The translations under genes and the position numbers were made by a program. This document shows, one piece after another, positions 26,305 through 35,571 of a stretch of 64,000 nucleotides of DNA. Origin of the DNA: Paenibacillus ferrarius. Its GTDB lineage: Bacteria > Bacillota > Bacilli > Paenibacillales > NBRC-103111. Under the pieces are notes generated by a model that was given only the letters and a program-made list of their open reading frames with translations, was not told where the DNA came from and did not search any database. Each line of letters starts with the position of its first letter. Positions within the stretch are counted from its first letter, which is position 1. Where the stretch lies: NCBI RefSeq assembly GCF_002027705.1, contig NZ_MBTG01000072.1, positions 186,001 through 250,000 on the forward strand, read 5' to 3'.

Positions 26305-27600
26305 ATGACTATTCATGTAATTGGAGCAGGAGTGACAGGCCTATCATTTGCAAAGGCTTCCAAAGATGAAGTCACTATACTTGAATCCTGTGAGCGTATC
26401 GGCGGGAAGGCTTTATCTTATAAAGTAGAGACTAGCGTTGGAACTTTTGGATTTGATGTAGGTGGTCATTGGTTCCATTATCAAAGTACACCTGCAGTTT
26501 TGGATATCCTGCAAGGTCTTGATCTAAAAGCACATACTCGCAAGGCATTTGTTTATTTGCACGAACGATTTTTCAAGTTCCCTATTCAGCAGAGTTATAT
26601 CTGGCACCCCGATGAGAAATTTGTAGGCAATGTAAAAAAAGAGCTGCAATTGGCTAATTCTGATCATGAATACACGAACTATGAAGATATGTTGCAGCAA
26701 TCTTATGGTTTAACCTTATATGAGTCATTTTTTAAAGATTATAATTCAAAGATGTACGGTATACATGACCTGTCTGAGATTGGTGTCGGAAGATTCGAAA
26801 CCATCCGTAATGTTCGGACGAATACAAATGTCACTGGGTATAACGGCGATTTTCTATATCCACAAGGCGATACAGGTGCGGGCGGCATTCCCCTTTTTTT
26901 AGCTGATCATTTACAAATTAACTACAACAAAAAGGTCACGTCTATCAACATTAAAAACAAGACCATGATCATTAATAATGCAACCGTATCATGGGATACA
27001 ATTGTGTCAACGATGCCATTGAATTCATTAGTTGGCATGGTTAAGGATGTGGATGACCATATCTTAGCGTTGTCCAAACAATTAAAATTCAGCAAAGGGA
27101 TGATTTTGAATCTCGGAGTGAAAAAAACTCGACTGCAAGGCGACATGAGTTGGGTTTACTTTCCTGACCCCCATTTGCACTTTTATCGGGTGGGTTTCTA
27201 CAGCAATGTTGAATCAAGTCTAGCACCCTTGGGATACTGTTCGATGTATGTTGAGTGCTCTCCACTATTTTTTGGCAATAAAGAGGAAGCACTAGCCCTT
27301 GTGCCGACAATCATTAAGGAACTTATTGAAATTGGGTTTATTCATCATGCAGATGAGATCGTCACTACGAAAGCCATTTATCTTGATCACAATTATTGTC
27401 TCCCAGATACATCAAAAACGAAAGTCATTCATCACTATTTGGAAAGTGCTGGCATCTATAGTATTGGAAGATATGGAAGTTGGCATTGGTCAAGCCAGCA
27501 TGAGGATATGCAGCAGGCATGGGACTTGGCGAATAAACTAGCTTTGCGTGACTTATCGAATTCCCAAAAAATGAGAACAAAAGTCATCTTGAGCTTATGA
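26305..27600 (+). CDS. FAD-dependent oxidoreductase / UDP-galactopyranose-mutase-like protein
   Basis: A 431-residue flavoprotein. A dinucleotide-binding glycine motif opens it (VIGAGVTGLSFAKAS), followed by an acidic ribose-binding residue (TILESCERIGGKALS). The stretch FGFDVGGHWFHYQS recalls UDP-galactopyranose mutase and amine-oxidase-like enzymes often found in capsule and O-antigen clusters. The C-terminal GRYGSWHWSSQHEDMQQAWD is a typical flavin-contact end. It may interconvert a nucleotide sugar or oxidise one. Its last codons form the left arm of the downstream terminator. Confidence 0.8.
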   Translation: MTIHVIGAGVTGLSFAKASKDEVTILESCERIGGKALSYKVETSVGTFGFDVGGHWFHYQSTPAVLDILQGLDLKAHTRKAFVYLHERFFKFPIQQSYIWHPDEKFVGNVKKELQLANSDHEYTNYEDMLQQSYGLTLYESFFKDYNSKMYGIHDLSEIGVGRFETIRNVRTNTNVTGYNGDFLYPQGDTGAGGIPLFLADHLQINYNKKVTSINIKNKTMIINNATVSWDTIVSTMPLNSLVGMVKDVDDHILALSKQLKFSKGMILNLGVKKTRLQGDMSWVYFPDPHLHFYRVGFYSNVESSLAPLGYCSMYVECSPLFFGNKEEALALVPTIIKELIEIGFIHHADEIVTTKAIYLDHNYCLPDTSKTKVIHHYLESAGIYSIGRYGSWHWSSQHEDMQQAWDLANKLALRDLSNSQKMRTKVILSL

Positions 27601-27621
27601 TAAAAGCTCAGGATGACTTTT
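27579..27621. terminator. Bidirectional terminator embedded in coding end
   Basis: AAAAGTCATC (27579-27588) pairs with GATGACTTTT (27612-27621) and the stem continues through TGAGCTT/AAGCTCA. The left arm lies in the last codons of the FAD protein, whose stop codon is in the loop. It also serves the convergent beta-helix gene. Confidence 0.8.
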
Positions 27622-27628
27622 GTGTTTA

Positions 27629-30600
27629 TTAATTGGTGAACTGTAGCTTGGACAGCATTCTACTTAAAATGACTGAGCTTTGAGCCCTAGTCGCCATAGC
27701 CGCCGGATCGAATTTCCCAGAAGCAACACCTTCTACAATTTGGTTGTTAGCGATTATATAAATGGATTCCTTAGCCCAATTCCCAAACAAATGCTCATCT
27801 GCAAACGTTATTTTCTCGCCTGCATGGCTGCTGCTGGTGTATCCGGCAAAGTTCATTGCACGATAGATCATTACTGCCATCTCTTGGCGAGATATAAACT
27901 GATTCGGATGGAATGTCTGATCTTCATAACCAGTTATGATGCCTGCTTCCGCCGCAGCGTACACTTGGCCCTCAAACCAGTCGCCAGATCGAACATCGGC
28001 AAATCGGTTTTTCGGCGAAGCGACAGCATTCAGTCCGATTGCCCGAGCGATCAATGCAGCGAATTCCGCACGGGTTACTGCTTGGTCCGGTAAAAATTTT
28101 TCCTTGGCTACGCCTTGCACAATCATTTTGCTCGCCACGCGTTCAATGTCATCTTTGGCCCAATGATGATTCGCATCAGCAAAGGTGACATTGTTTAGCA
28201 GCAGCAAGTACGTACTGTTCGTTCTGCTGTAGATCGTAGCTTCTGTTCCAGAAACAGTGAACGGAACCGGTTGGTATATGACATTCCCTTTGCTATCCGT
28301 CTCCACGCGAACCGCTGCAATAGGTCGTCCGGCTAAAACCGCCTCCGTGTTCATGGAACGCGGCACATATTGCGAGAAGCTAGAAATCTCTACCATCTTT
28401 CCGTCCGTAGACATGACCTTAACGGTAAACTCGACTGCTCCAAGCACCTCTTGACCGGAAGCACTCGCCTTCTCAGCTGCAGCCGCATTTCTGCCAATGG
28501 TCACTTCTACAGTGATTTGGTCCTTCGATCCCCCAAGCTTGGCTGCCAAATCTTGAACATGGATCTGCTTGGCCGGCAGCTCATAGCTCCCTATCTTGGT
28601 TTGCACTCTTATGGATTTGATCGCTGCCTCCGCTGCGACTTTTTGCAGCGCGTTGTTCGTTAAGGTCACCCTAGTTTGATCTACGTTCACACTAGTATCC
28701 ACTGTTAGAATAAGCTTGCCGCTGCTGCTGTTTTTCAGCGCAGCATCAATAATTAGATCGTTCACTTGAGCTAATGCTACCTGCTTCCCGTCAACAATCT
28801 TAACTTCTGATTGGATTGTACGGACTTGATCCGTTTTAGTACTAGGCATAGCAGCTGGAGTGTCCCTTGAATCTGGGTTCATTGACACAGAAGAAGCTAA
28901 TTTCAACGCTGGTCTGAGCGATTCAAATTCTTTTTCCTTTGCGTAAATTTCTAGGTTTACTCCTTGTTTCTTCGAGTCTACGACCATAAATGTCGCCAGA
29001 CCACCTTGCTTGGTCAGGACAAAATCAGATAATTCCTTGGTAGCTATATCATAAGAATCTACTTTATAGCCTTTCATTGTTAAGCTGCCAAGATAAAAAG
29101 CACTCTGACCTTCGCCTACGACATCCGCGCTGCCCAGGCTATGATTAGGTGAATTGCTCCAATTTATCGTATTTTCACTCCAACTGTTATCGTTCAATCC
29201 ATACACGCTTAGGGTGACTGTTTCATCACCTGGATTGCTGTCTGTTAGCTTGCCGCTTAACTGCAGCGCGGCATTCACTTTCCCCTTCACACCGCTCAAA
29301 TCGTACTTGAAATAAGCGATGCCGTTGACACTACCATTGCTTTTCACTGTAAGATTCCTTACTTTGTCAGAAGAACCTGTGCCATAATTCTGCTGTGGAT
29401 TCGCTGCCTCCACCCATGCATCTTCAGAGGCATGAATCAGCGAGTCATAGACGACATTTCCTGAAGAGTTATCCACGTTATAAAGCGTGTTATTCAAATG
29501 GTTATCTTGCATGACGATGCCAGACCCTTTGACAATCTTAATACCATTGGCATTACCAACAATCGTATTGCCAATCAGTTGAATATCTCTCGGATCTCCA
29601 GCTCCGACGAAATTGGCATTCGTATCACCGATATCATAGTCAGCTGCAATCGGATGATCTGTTTTGGCAAAGTTTCGTATAATATTTCCTCTGACAATGC
29701 TTCTAGGTGCATTCAAAATGCTAATACCGTTGATATCTTGATTGTAGCTTGTACGAATTAAGGTATCATCAAGCTCAATCGTGTTATTCTCAATAATGGT
29801 ATCCGGCGAATTCATCGTTAAGGAAATGCCTTCAGCTGAATTTCTAATCGTATTATCGTGGATATAGTTGTACGGACCTGATTCACTATGATTGCTCGGA
29901 AATCCGCCGCCTGTATTGCCCAAGCCAACACCGGCTCCTCTGCGCACCCCGTCAATCGTGTTTCCGTACACTTCATTCAGGTACTCATTTTCTCCATGAA
30001 GGTCGATAGAGTCGAGTGTCGTGCTGGAGAATTGATTGTTTCTCACAACGTTATTATGCGAATAGTACTCAATAATGACCCCATGCCGCAAAGCAACTGT
30101 TCCATCAAAGAAGTTGTTTTCCACCAAGGCGTTCAGCGAATCATCATTCATGCCGTAATGATCGTCCTTCGGCTTTCCTTGGATGGAAATGCCATAGCCC
30201 GATCCGCTTGGACCTATATCCGTAGCCTTGCGGAAGATGGAATTTCTCACCGTAACATCGCTAGCTTTGCTGAGCCGTATACCCATTTGTTGAAATTTCT
30301 CAAAAATCACATGATCGATCACAATATTATTGGGCCCGGGAGAAGCTGCATTCGCTTGATCGATATAAATGCCAGTCTTAGGACCGCCACTCGTTGCACT
30401 TAAAATACCTGGGTCTGTCGAATACGTATTGTTCCAAGTAGAAGTTATCGTTAAATTAGAGATGACAATATTATTGAGGCTGAAGATCAGCAGTACCCTG
30501 CCGCTTCCTGCCGTAATACCGGTACTTGTAACATGACCTGTGTCATTAGGCGGGCCAAACCCGTTATCCATATCTGAAAGCAGAACAGCACCTTCACGGC

Positions 30601-32923
30601 TTTCTCCTCTGACATTCACCCCAGTCTTTAGCCGGATATGGGAATTTGCATCCGTAGGATGAGCAGAGAGCAATTTATAAACGCCATTTGGCAAATACAC
30701 CTCATCACCAGGCTGGGCATTATCAACTGCTTTTTGGATCGCTGCTCTGTCATCACTCACGCCATCTCCCTTTGCGCCATAGGCAGCGTCCTTGACATTC
30801 AAGGTTCTTCCCACTACTTTATTCGGTTCAGGCATTACATGTACGGTGCCATCCGGATTATACAAGCCCGCTTTCGATGGGCGTGCCGCTGATCTTGGCG
30901 TCGCAGGCGTTCCTTGCGAATATGGCGCATTGACCAGACCGTTCGGATTCGGGGAATATAGATGCACTACTGTATAACCGTTATAGTCTGTAGCGGAATT
31001 CCCGTTGCCAATAATTCTGACATAACGCGCATCCGTATCAGGCAGATCATAATTCTCCATCTCCACTGAAGCTCCGCTGCTATTTCCGTTAAATAGGGTA
31101 TGCCACGTTACTGCATCGCTCGAGGCTTGAACTTGAAAGAAATATGATCTTTCATCCCCTTTATAGAAGGCGATACCTATAGACCCAATGGATGAAATCT
31201 TACCGAGGTCGAATTGAATCCACTGGCCTTTCCCATCAGCTCCCCACCGAGTCGTTAAATCATCCTTCACGTTGACTTGCTTATTTCCAGAAGCCGGATC
31301 TTGATCCCGTGTGCCATCATAGCTGCTGGCTGTAATTTGTGTATCGCCAAGCTCATATTTCATTTGCGGGGTAGCCGCCGCCTCATTGGAGTTCGCACTA
31401 TGAATGCTGCTTGCATTCACGTCCTGAACGACATAGAAATAAGTCGTCCCGTTCTGAAGATTCGTATCTGTGTACGTGGTGTCCGTAACATTAGATGCAA
31501 CAATACTGTAAGCACCATTAGAGGTGCTCGCTCTTTTCACCACATAGCTGACTGCGCCGACGACAGGCTGCCACTGCAGCTTCGCAGAATTATAGCCTGG
31601 GATTGCCGTTAAGTTTTCCGGTGCGCCTAAAGCAGGTGCTATATATAAAGAAACCTCTGATGAGTTCGGGCTCTCTCCTTTAGAATTAAAAGCTGAAACC
31701 ACATAATAATAGGTGCTGCTTGCACTTAGTCCTGTATCCATAAAACTGGTTAAAGTGGGATAAACCGTGCCAACAACCGTTTCGGCGCCATATGGACCAC
31801 CGCTTACTAAACTGCGTTTGATATGATAGCCTGTTATTTGGCCTACGGCATTCCAAGATAAGGAAGCTTGCCCGTCACCAGGCGTCCCGTGGAATTGTGT
31901 TGGCGCAGCAGGTGGAGCTTGTGAAGAGGCCAGAGCTTTGACGGGAAGTTCGGTAGAAATCAACCCGTCGATGTAATCCTCATTGTTAGCTTTGGCAACA
32001 GAACTAACAACATAATAGTATTGGGTGCCATTGACCACGCTATTATCTGTATAAACCCCATCAGTGACGGTTGCAATTGTCGTATACGGACCACCGCTCG
32101 TTGTGCTGCGCTTCACCGTATATCGTTCCGCTCCAACCGCTCCAGACCAAGTCAGATTTATCTGATTGTCTACAGCAGCTACCGCAGTTAAGCCAGTAGG
32201 CGCATTAGGAAACACTTTCATAGCATGAAAGTTATCTATATATGCTTCGATGGACGAAGTAGCGTTAACGCCAACCTTAGTCGAAGCAGTAGTAATGCTA
32301 GTATCCGTAACTGTGAGAGTTGGTCCTCCTGTTATGGAACCGATCAAGCGAGAACCTTTGACAAGCAGTGTTAAGGTATAGTATTTATTAGCCGTAAAAT
32401 TGGGAATGGGCTGCTGCGCGATAATTGCAGTAGTACTGCTGGTTCTTTTAATCAGCTGCAAGCTCCCGCTTTTAATAACCAAACTGTAGTAATCGCTGTT
32501 ACTGGCCTGTCTCGCATCAATACCTACTTGACCCGAAGGGCTGGCGATTGATCCTGTTGTCACTACTTTGACATCAGCAGATACAAGCACATCGGTTGCA
32601 TCAAACACGTAGCTTCCTGTTCCCCCAATAAATACGGTTGTGGATGCTGTGCTTGAATTCGTTACCCTTAATGCTTTGGAAGCCCCATCTTGAACAATAC
32701 CCCAAGGATTCGTACCCGCATTTGATTTCCAGCCGAATTGAGTGTCCCCATTTCCACTTGTTCCAAATGTTGCTGCCGTCGTAAAATTTTCGAAATCCTC
32801 AGACCATTCATTTGCCGTATTTAACGTAGCAGCTGAAACCAACGGTACAGGTAGTAAAAACATGATCAGCAGTGTCATACAGAGAAGAATACTTATGTTT
32901 TTGCTAATTAATTGTAACCTCAT
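27629..32923 (-). CDS. Giant SLH-anchored parallel beta-helix surface protein (pectate-lyase superfamily)
   Basis: A 1,764-residue exported protein. In order: signal peptide ending near SAA (about residue 32); a LamG-like domain (about 35-230); three fibronectin type III repeats (about 240-525), each starting near a P-x-APTxLTA-like segment; an F5/8 type C carbohydrate-binding domain (about 540-675); a pectate-lyase superfamily beta-helix (about 715-1190), opened by LNVKDAAYGAKGDGVSDDRA; a DNRLRE-type domain (about 1200-1375); a linker domain; and three C-terminal SLH repeats with VTRAE, ISRQE and ATRAQ in the ITRAE position. SLH domains bind pyruvylated secondary cell-wall polysaccharide. 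It is probably a surface polysaccharide lyase or glycosidase. ATG 32923 follows GGGG by 8 nt. Confidence 0.88.
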   Translation of the reverse strand: MRLQLISKNISILLCMTLLIMFLLPVPLVSAATLNTANEWSEDFENFTTAATFGTSGNGDTQFGWKSNAGTNPWGIVQDGASKALRVTNSSTASTTVFIGGTGSYVFDATDVLVSADVKVVTTGSIASPSGQVGIDARQASNSDYYSLVIKSGSLQLIKRTSSTTAIIAQQPIPNFTANKYYTLTLLVKGSRLIGSITGGPTLTVTDTSITTASTKVGVNATSSIEAYIDNFHAMKVFPNAPTGLTAVAAVDNQINLTWSGAVGAERYTVKRSTTSGGPYTTIATVTDGVYTDNSVVNGTQYYYVVSSVAKANNEDYIDGLISTELPVKALASSQAPPAAPTQFHGTPGDGQASLSWNAVGQITGYHIKRSLVSGGPYGAETVVGTVYPTLTSFMDTGLSASSTYYYVVSAFNSKGESPNSSEVSLYIAPALGAPENLTAIPGYNSAKLQWQPVVGAVSYVVKRASTSNGAYSIVASNVTDTTYTDTNLQNGTTYFYVVQDVNASSIHSANSNEAAATPQMKYELGDTQITASSYDGTRDQDPASGNKQVNVKDDLTTRWGADGKGQWIQFDLGKISSIGSIGIAFYKGDERSYFFQVQASSDAVTWHTLFNGNSSGASVEMENYDLPDTDARYVRIIGNGNSATDYNGYTVVHLYSPNPNGLVNAPYSQGTPATPRSAARPSKAGLYNPDGTVHVMPEPNKVVGRTLNVKDAAYGAKGDGVSDDRAAIQKAVDNAQPGDEVYLPNGVYKLLSAHPTDANSHIRLKTGVNVRGESREGAVLLSDMDNGFGPPNDTGHVTSTGITAGSGRVLLIFSLNNIVISNLTITSTWNNTYSTDPGILSATSGGPKTGIYIDQANAASPGPNNIVIDHVIFEKFQQMGIRLSKASDVTVRNSIFRKATDIGPSGSGYGISIQGKPKDDHYGMNDDSLNALVENNFFDGTVALRHGVIIEYYSHNNVVRNNQFSSTTLDSIDLHGENEYLNEVYGNTIDGVRRGAGVGLGNTGGGFPSNHSESGPYNYIHDNTIRNSAEGISLTMNSPDTIIENNTIELDDTLIRTSYNQDINGISILNAPRSIVRGNIIRNFAKTDHPIAADYDIGDTNANFVGAGDPRDIQLIGNTIVGNANGIKIVKGSGIVMQDNHLNNTLYNVDNSSGNVVYDSLIHASEDAWVEAANPQQNYGTGSSDKVRNLTVKSNGSVNGIAYFKYDLSGVKGKVNAALQLSGKLTDSNPGDETVTLSVYGLNDNSWSENTINWSNSPNHSLGSADVVGEGQSAFYLGSLTMKGYKVDSYDIATKELSDFVLTKQGGLATFMVVDSKKQGVNLEIYAKEKEFESLRPALKLASSVSMNPDSRDTPAAMPSTKTDQVRTIQSEVKIVDGKQVALAQVNDLIIDAALKNSSSGKLILTVDTSVNVDQTRVTLTNNALQKVAAEAAIKSIRVQTKIGSYELPAKQIHVQDLAAKLGGSKDQITVEVTIGRNAAAAEKASASGQEVLGAVEFTVKVMSTDGKMVEISSFSQYVPRSMNTEAVLAGRPIAAVRVETDSKGNVIYQPVPFTVSGTEATIYSRTNSTYLLLLNNVTFADANHHWAKDDIERVASKMIVQGVAKEKFLPDQAVTRAEFAALIARAIGLNAVASPKNRFADVRSGDWFEGQVYAAAEAGIITGYEDQTFHPNQFISRQEMAVMIYRAMNFAGYTSSSHAGEKITFADEHLFGNWAKESIYIIANNQIVEGVASGKFDPAAMATRAQSSVILSRMLSKLQFTN

Positions 32924-32969
32924 TCTAAACACCCCTTTTGATCCATCATAAAATTGAATCCACCTCTTT

Positions 32970-32983
32970 GGAAAACGCTTACA
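32970..32983 (-). promoter_or_regulatory. CcpA (cre) site in the leader of the beta-helix gene
   Basis: The minus strand reads TGTAAGCGTTTTCC, matching the cre consensus TGWNANCGNTNWCA at all but the last base. It lies downstream of the likely promoter and 47 nt before the start codon, so catabolite repression by roadblock is plausible. Confidence 0.65.
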
Positions 32984-33068
32984 AATTTAATCAGACAATG
33001 CGACGCTTCATTTTCATCCCCTCTCTGGACAAAGAAAACCAACGTTCTTTCGACAATTAGCTCTCTTT

Positions 33069-33077
33069 TTTATATCA
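33069..33077 (-). promoter_or_regulatory. Extended -10 promoter of the beta-helix gene
   Basis: The minus strand reads TGATATAAA (33077-33069). A perfect TTGACA also occurs upstream at 33123-33118 but is not well placed for this -10, so the exact start is uncertain. The rest of 32924-33188 holds no convincing gene. Confidence 0.4.
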
Positions 33078-33188
33078 TGTTTCAACCAATGGACATAGAA
33101 GTTTTCCCATACTTAGTTGTCAAATTTTTAGGTGCTCCTATTTCCCTATATGGAGGACTTCTGATTCGTGGACGCTGCCAGAATAACT

Positions 33189-33243
33189 AAAAAGCCCTGC
33201 CTGATCTCCACTGCGTGGCTGTGGGAAATCAAGCGGGCTTTTT
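33189..33243 (-). terminator. Terminator; copy 3 of dispersed palindromic repeat
   Basis: AAAAAGCCCTGCCTGATCTCC-type left arm and a right arm ending GCGGGCTTTTT form a stem with a few mismatches. It follows the end of the hypothetical gene at 33269-34297 on the minus strand, where it is followed by a T-rich tract. The middle of the stem matches copies 1, 2 and 4. Confidence 0.7.
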
Positions 33244-33268
33244 AGTTGTCATTCCTATGCTGCTGTTA

Positions 33269-34297
33269 TCATATTCTGTCAATTAGGTAATCCATCATTT
33301 CTACTCTCGCATCCTCTATAGCCGCAAGTTCACTTTTCAAGCACACTTGAATTTCAAATGAGATAAGAATTTGCTTTAAGTAATGATAAATCTCTTCCCT
33401 ACAAACCCATATTTCTTTTGGCACGACTTGAGCTTTTTCGATTATCTCTAGGAAAAGTCCCGCCATCTTACCCTGGATTCCCGATTTTTCGGTTAAACCG
33501 AATTGCAGGATTTGTTCAGATTCTTGATCAACAATCAAGCCCATCATCGGATAGTAGGGCCTCTGCCCTTCGTCAATCGGTATGTACGCAAAAAAACAAT
33601 CTACTTCCCAGATCCCAACAAACCCTTTAAGCATTTTTTTTGCTTTGGCTAGACGGATCTCATCTATAGGATTTGCCTGATATTCAGTTGCTTTTTCCAA
33701 AATCTTTGGTTTTAACCATTGATCTGTCCAAACCAAATTCTGCCTATCTCCCTCCGAAACCCTTGTGAGGAAAACATTGTCTTCTCTTATAAAAATAGCA
33801 TCCAGGTTATTCTTGAATGCTTCGACTACTTCAATCGTTTGTTCCAGCGCCAAACTTAGAAACTGCACCTCTTCCTCATTCTGCATTGGCCACGGAACAA
33901 AGCCAGGCTCATATAATCTGAACGTCGGCCAAGCATTTGCTCCCCGGAACTTCAGACCAAGCTCTTTTATTTGTTTTAACTCGGCGGGATACAACTCCGT
34001 CCTAGATTCGAATGACAGCATCAAGCAATGCTGGGAGAACATCGGATCTGTCTCCTGTGTCCTATTCAGCATGCTTAACAAAGTCTCCAGACTTTCTGTC
34101 CCTAAATAAACAGCCAGGCCATACATCTCGCCTCCATTGCCTAGAATGCAGCAATATCCTATCTCTTTGTTGAACGGGTTCTCAACACCAAAAACATGAC
34201 TGTTTGTTGCATAACGCCAACACTCGGCTTGTTTAAACGCTGCTGCTGCCTCATAAAGACTTTTCCACTGCTCTGACGTCGCATTCAACTGATTCAT
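33269..34297 (-). CDS. Hypothetical protein, 342 residues
   Basis: A soluble, acidic 342-residue protein without signal peptide or membrane segment. Aromatic and glycine-rich patches such as GYCCILGNGGEMYGLAVYLG near residue 50 and AYIPIDEGQRPYYPMMGLIV near 235 suggest two alpha/beta domains. It resembles the DUF6930/DUF7309-type proteins common in Paenibacillus, but I cannot confirm this. It is 29 nt downstream of a Uma2-family gene and on the same strand, so the two are probably co-transcribed. No function is proposed. Confidence 0.7.
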   Translation of the reverse strand: MNQLNATSEQWKSLYEAAAAFKQAECWRYATNSHVFGVENPFNKEIGYCCILGNGGEMYGLAVYLGTESLETLLSMLNRTQETDPMFSQHCLMLSFESRTELYPAELKQIKELGLKFRGANAWPTFRLYEPGFVPWPMQNEEEVQFLSLALEQTIEVVEAFKNNLDAIFIREDNVFLTRVSEGDRQNLVWTDQWLKPKILEKATEYQANPIDEIRLAKAKKMLKGFVGIWEVDCFFAYIPIDEGQRPYYPMMGLIVDQESEQILQFGLTEKSGIQGKMAGLFLEIIEKAQVVPKEIWVCREEIYHYLKQILISFEIQVCLKSELAAIEDARVEMMDYLIDRI

Positions 34298-34326
34298 TAT
34301 TTATCCGGCTCCCATACATAAAAAAT

Positions 34327-34902
34327 CTACTTAATATCTCCGTTATACAATATACTTCCCAAATCAAAGACACACGCCGAAAAAGCAAATGAACGCAAAT
34401 TGTCTTCTTTTCCGAAAACCTCTCGCTTTTGAAATAAACCTTGTTCTAATCCGTACACCTCAACCGTTTGATGAGCTGGGTCAACAATCCAGTATTCCAG
34501 AACTCCAAACTTTTCATATGTTTTAAATTTTTGGTTTCTATCTTTAATCGCAGTAGATGGAGATAATATTTCAACGATGAGCTTGGGAGCGCCTTTGCCT
34601 CCTTTGTCATCTATTTGAGTTGGATTACAGATTACGGTTAGATCTGGCTGACAGACCGTATCGGGATTATCGTACTCTTCCGTTTCACTTAATCTCACGT
34701 CAAATGGAGCGATAAAAACCTCACATGATGAACCTTGCAGGCATGTGTGAAGCTCAAGAAACATACTCCTTAAGATCCGTTGATGTGTTGTAGAGGGAGC
34801 AGATGTCATATTAAATGGTACTCCATTAATTAACTCCCATCTGCCTTCCCACTCCAGCAGATCTTGAAATTTATAGCGATGATCCTGTTCAGGCACTTTC
34901 AT
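34327..34902 (-). CDS. Uma2-family (DUF820) PD-(D/E)XK nuclease-fold protein, copy A
   Basis: A 191-residue protein with the Uma2 pattern: WELINGVPFNMTSAPS near the N-terminus, APFDVRLSE and QPDLTVICNP (the active-site Asp), and APKLIVEILSPST (the E-x-L motif), then LEYWIVDPAHQTVEVY. The fold is that of PD-(D/E)XK restriction endonucleases, and the catalytic residues are retained. The biological role of Uma2 proteins is unknown. RBS GAGGAA precedes the ATG at 34902. A close paralogue lies at 38597-39160. Confidence 0.85.
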   Translation of the reverse strand: MKVPEQDHRYKFQDLLEWEGRWELINGVPFNMTSAPSTTHQRILRSMFLELHTCLQGSSCEVFIAPFDVRLSETEEYDNPDTVCQPDLTVICNPTQIDDKGGKGAPKLIVEILSPSTAIKDRNQKFKTYEKFGVLEYWIVDPAHQTVEVYGLEQGLFQKREVFGKEDNLRSFAFSACVFDLGSILYNGDIK

Positions 34903-35152
34903 GAAAAGTTCCTCGCTCTCGACACTATTTTCCTTATTTTAACACAATGAGATGAAAACTCGAAGTTGCATACACACGGGCTTCATCCGTCTCAAATCTT
35001 ATCTACTCTCACATTATAACCAAGCGTGATCGTTCAAACCATGTCTCTTTTACAAATATCACCCGTGGGATGAGATCGTAAAGCCGCATCGTGCGCGCTT
35101 ATTATTCCAAAGATGGATACGTCTAGTTTCATGGGGATTTCAAAAGCAACTA

Positions 35153-35205
35153 AAAAGTCTGCTTGATCTCCGATGTATGTTGCCGCGGAGATCAAGCAGA
35201 CTTTT
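35153..35205. repeat. Perfect 20-bp palindrome; copy 4 of dispersed repeat
   Basis: The left arm (35153-35172, AAAAGTCTGCTTGATCTCCG) is the exact reverse complement of the right arm (35186-35205), around a 13-nt loop. It resembles a terminator but no intact gene ends at it on the plus strand. The nearest minus-strand candidate is the remnant ORF pair that ends at 35224. It is the best-preserved member of the four-copy family. Confidence 0.8.
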
Positions 35206-35223
35206 GAATGGCAAATGAATTAG

Positions 35224-35501
35224 TTACTTTTCTCCTGGAAACAAAACAGCAGCAATGGCGATCACGTCATCTACTTGCTCAGAATAAACTCTGAATTCCC
35301 TAACCAAAATACGGGTTATTCCCCTTGTATTCACCAAACCGCTCCGTATAATCCTTACCAATTACCGGATTCTTCAAGTAATCTTCAACTTCCAAAACAA
35401 CCTGAGTGATGAAATCGAATGTTTGAACCAATTGATCGAGCGAGTAGTCATTCAGCAAAATCCTTAGGGGACAATGATTTTATAAGCTCCGCAGTTGACA
35501 T
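35224..35501 (-). pseudogene. Remnant of one or two small genes (frameshifted)
   Basis: Reading the minus strand from ATG 35501 gives 17 residues (MSTAELIKSLSPKDFAE) and a stop. Another frame continues at once with NDYSLDQLVQTFDFITQVV and runs to a stop at 35300. A third frame from GTG 35334 gives ITRILVREFRVYSEQVDDVI and ends at 35224, faintly like the end of a RelE/ParE toxin. The succession of protein-like text in shifted frames suggests decayed genes, perhaps a toxin-antitoxin pair, but the family is not established. Confidence 0.4.
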
Positions 35502-35571
35502 GCCCTGATTATAACATCTTTATATACTTGTAACAGCCGGCTCTCACTGGTTGTCTCTCTAGTCTCTCTCC

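Noticed and set aside
32954..33190. Plus-strand 78-codon ORF
   Set aside because: No RBS, overlaps the cre site and promoter of the divergent gene, and the protein text has no family-like pattern.
35224..35334. RelE/ParE toxin gene
   Set aside because: Only 36 residues are present, the start is doubtful, and the usual C-terminal catalytic residues are not visible; listed only as a remnant.
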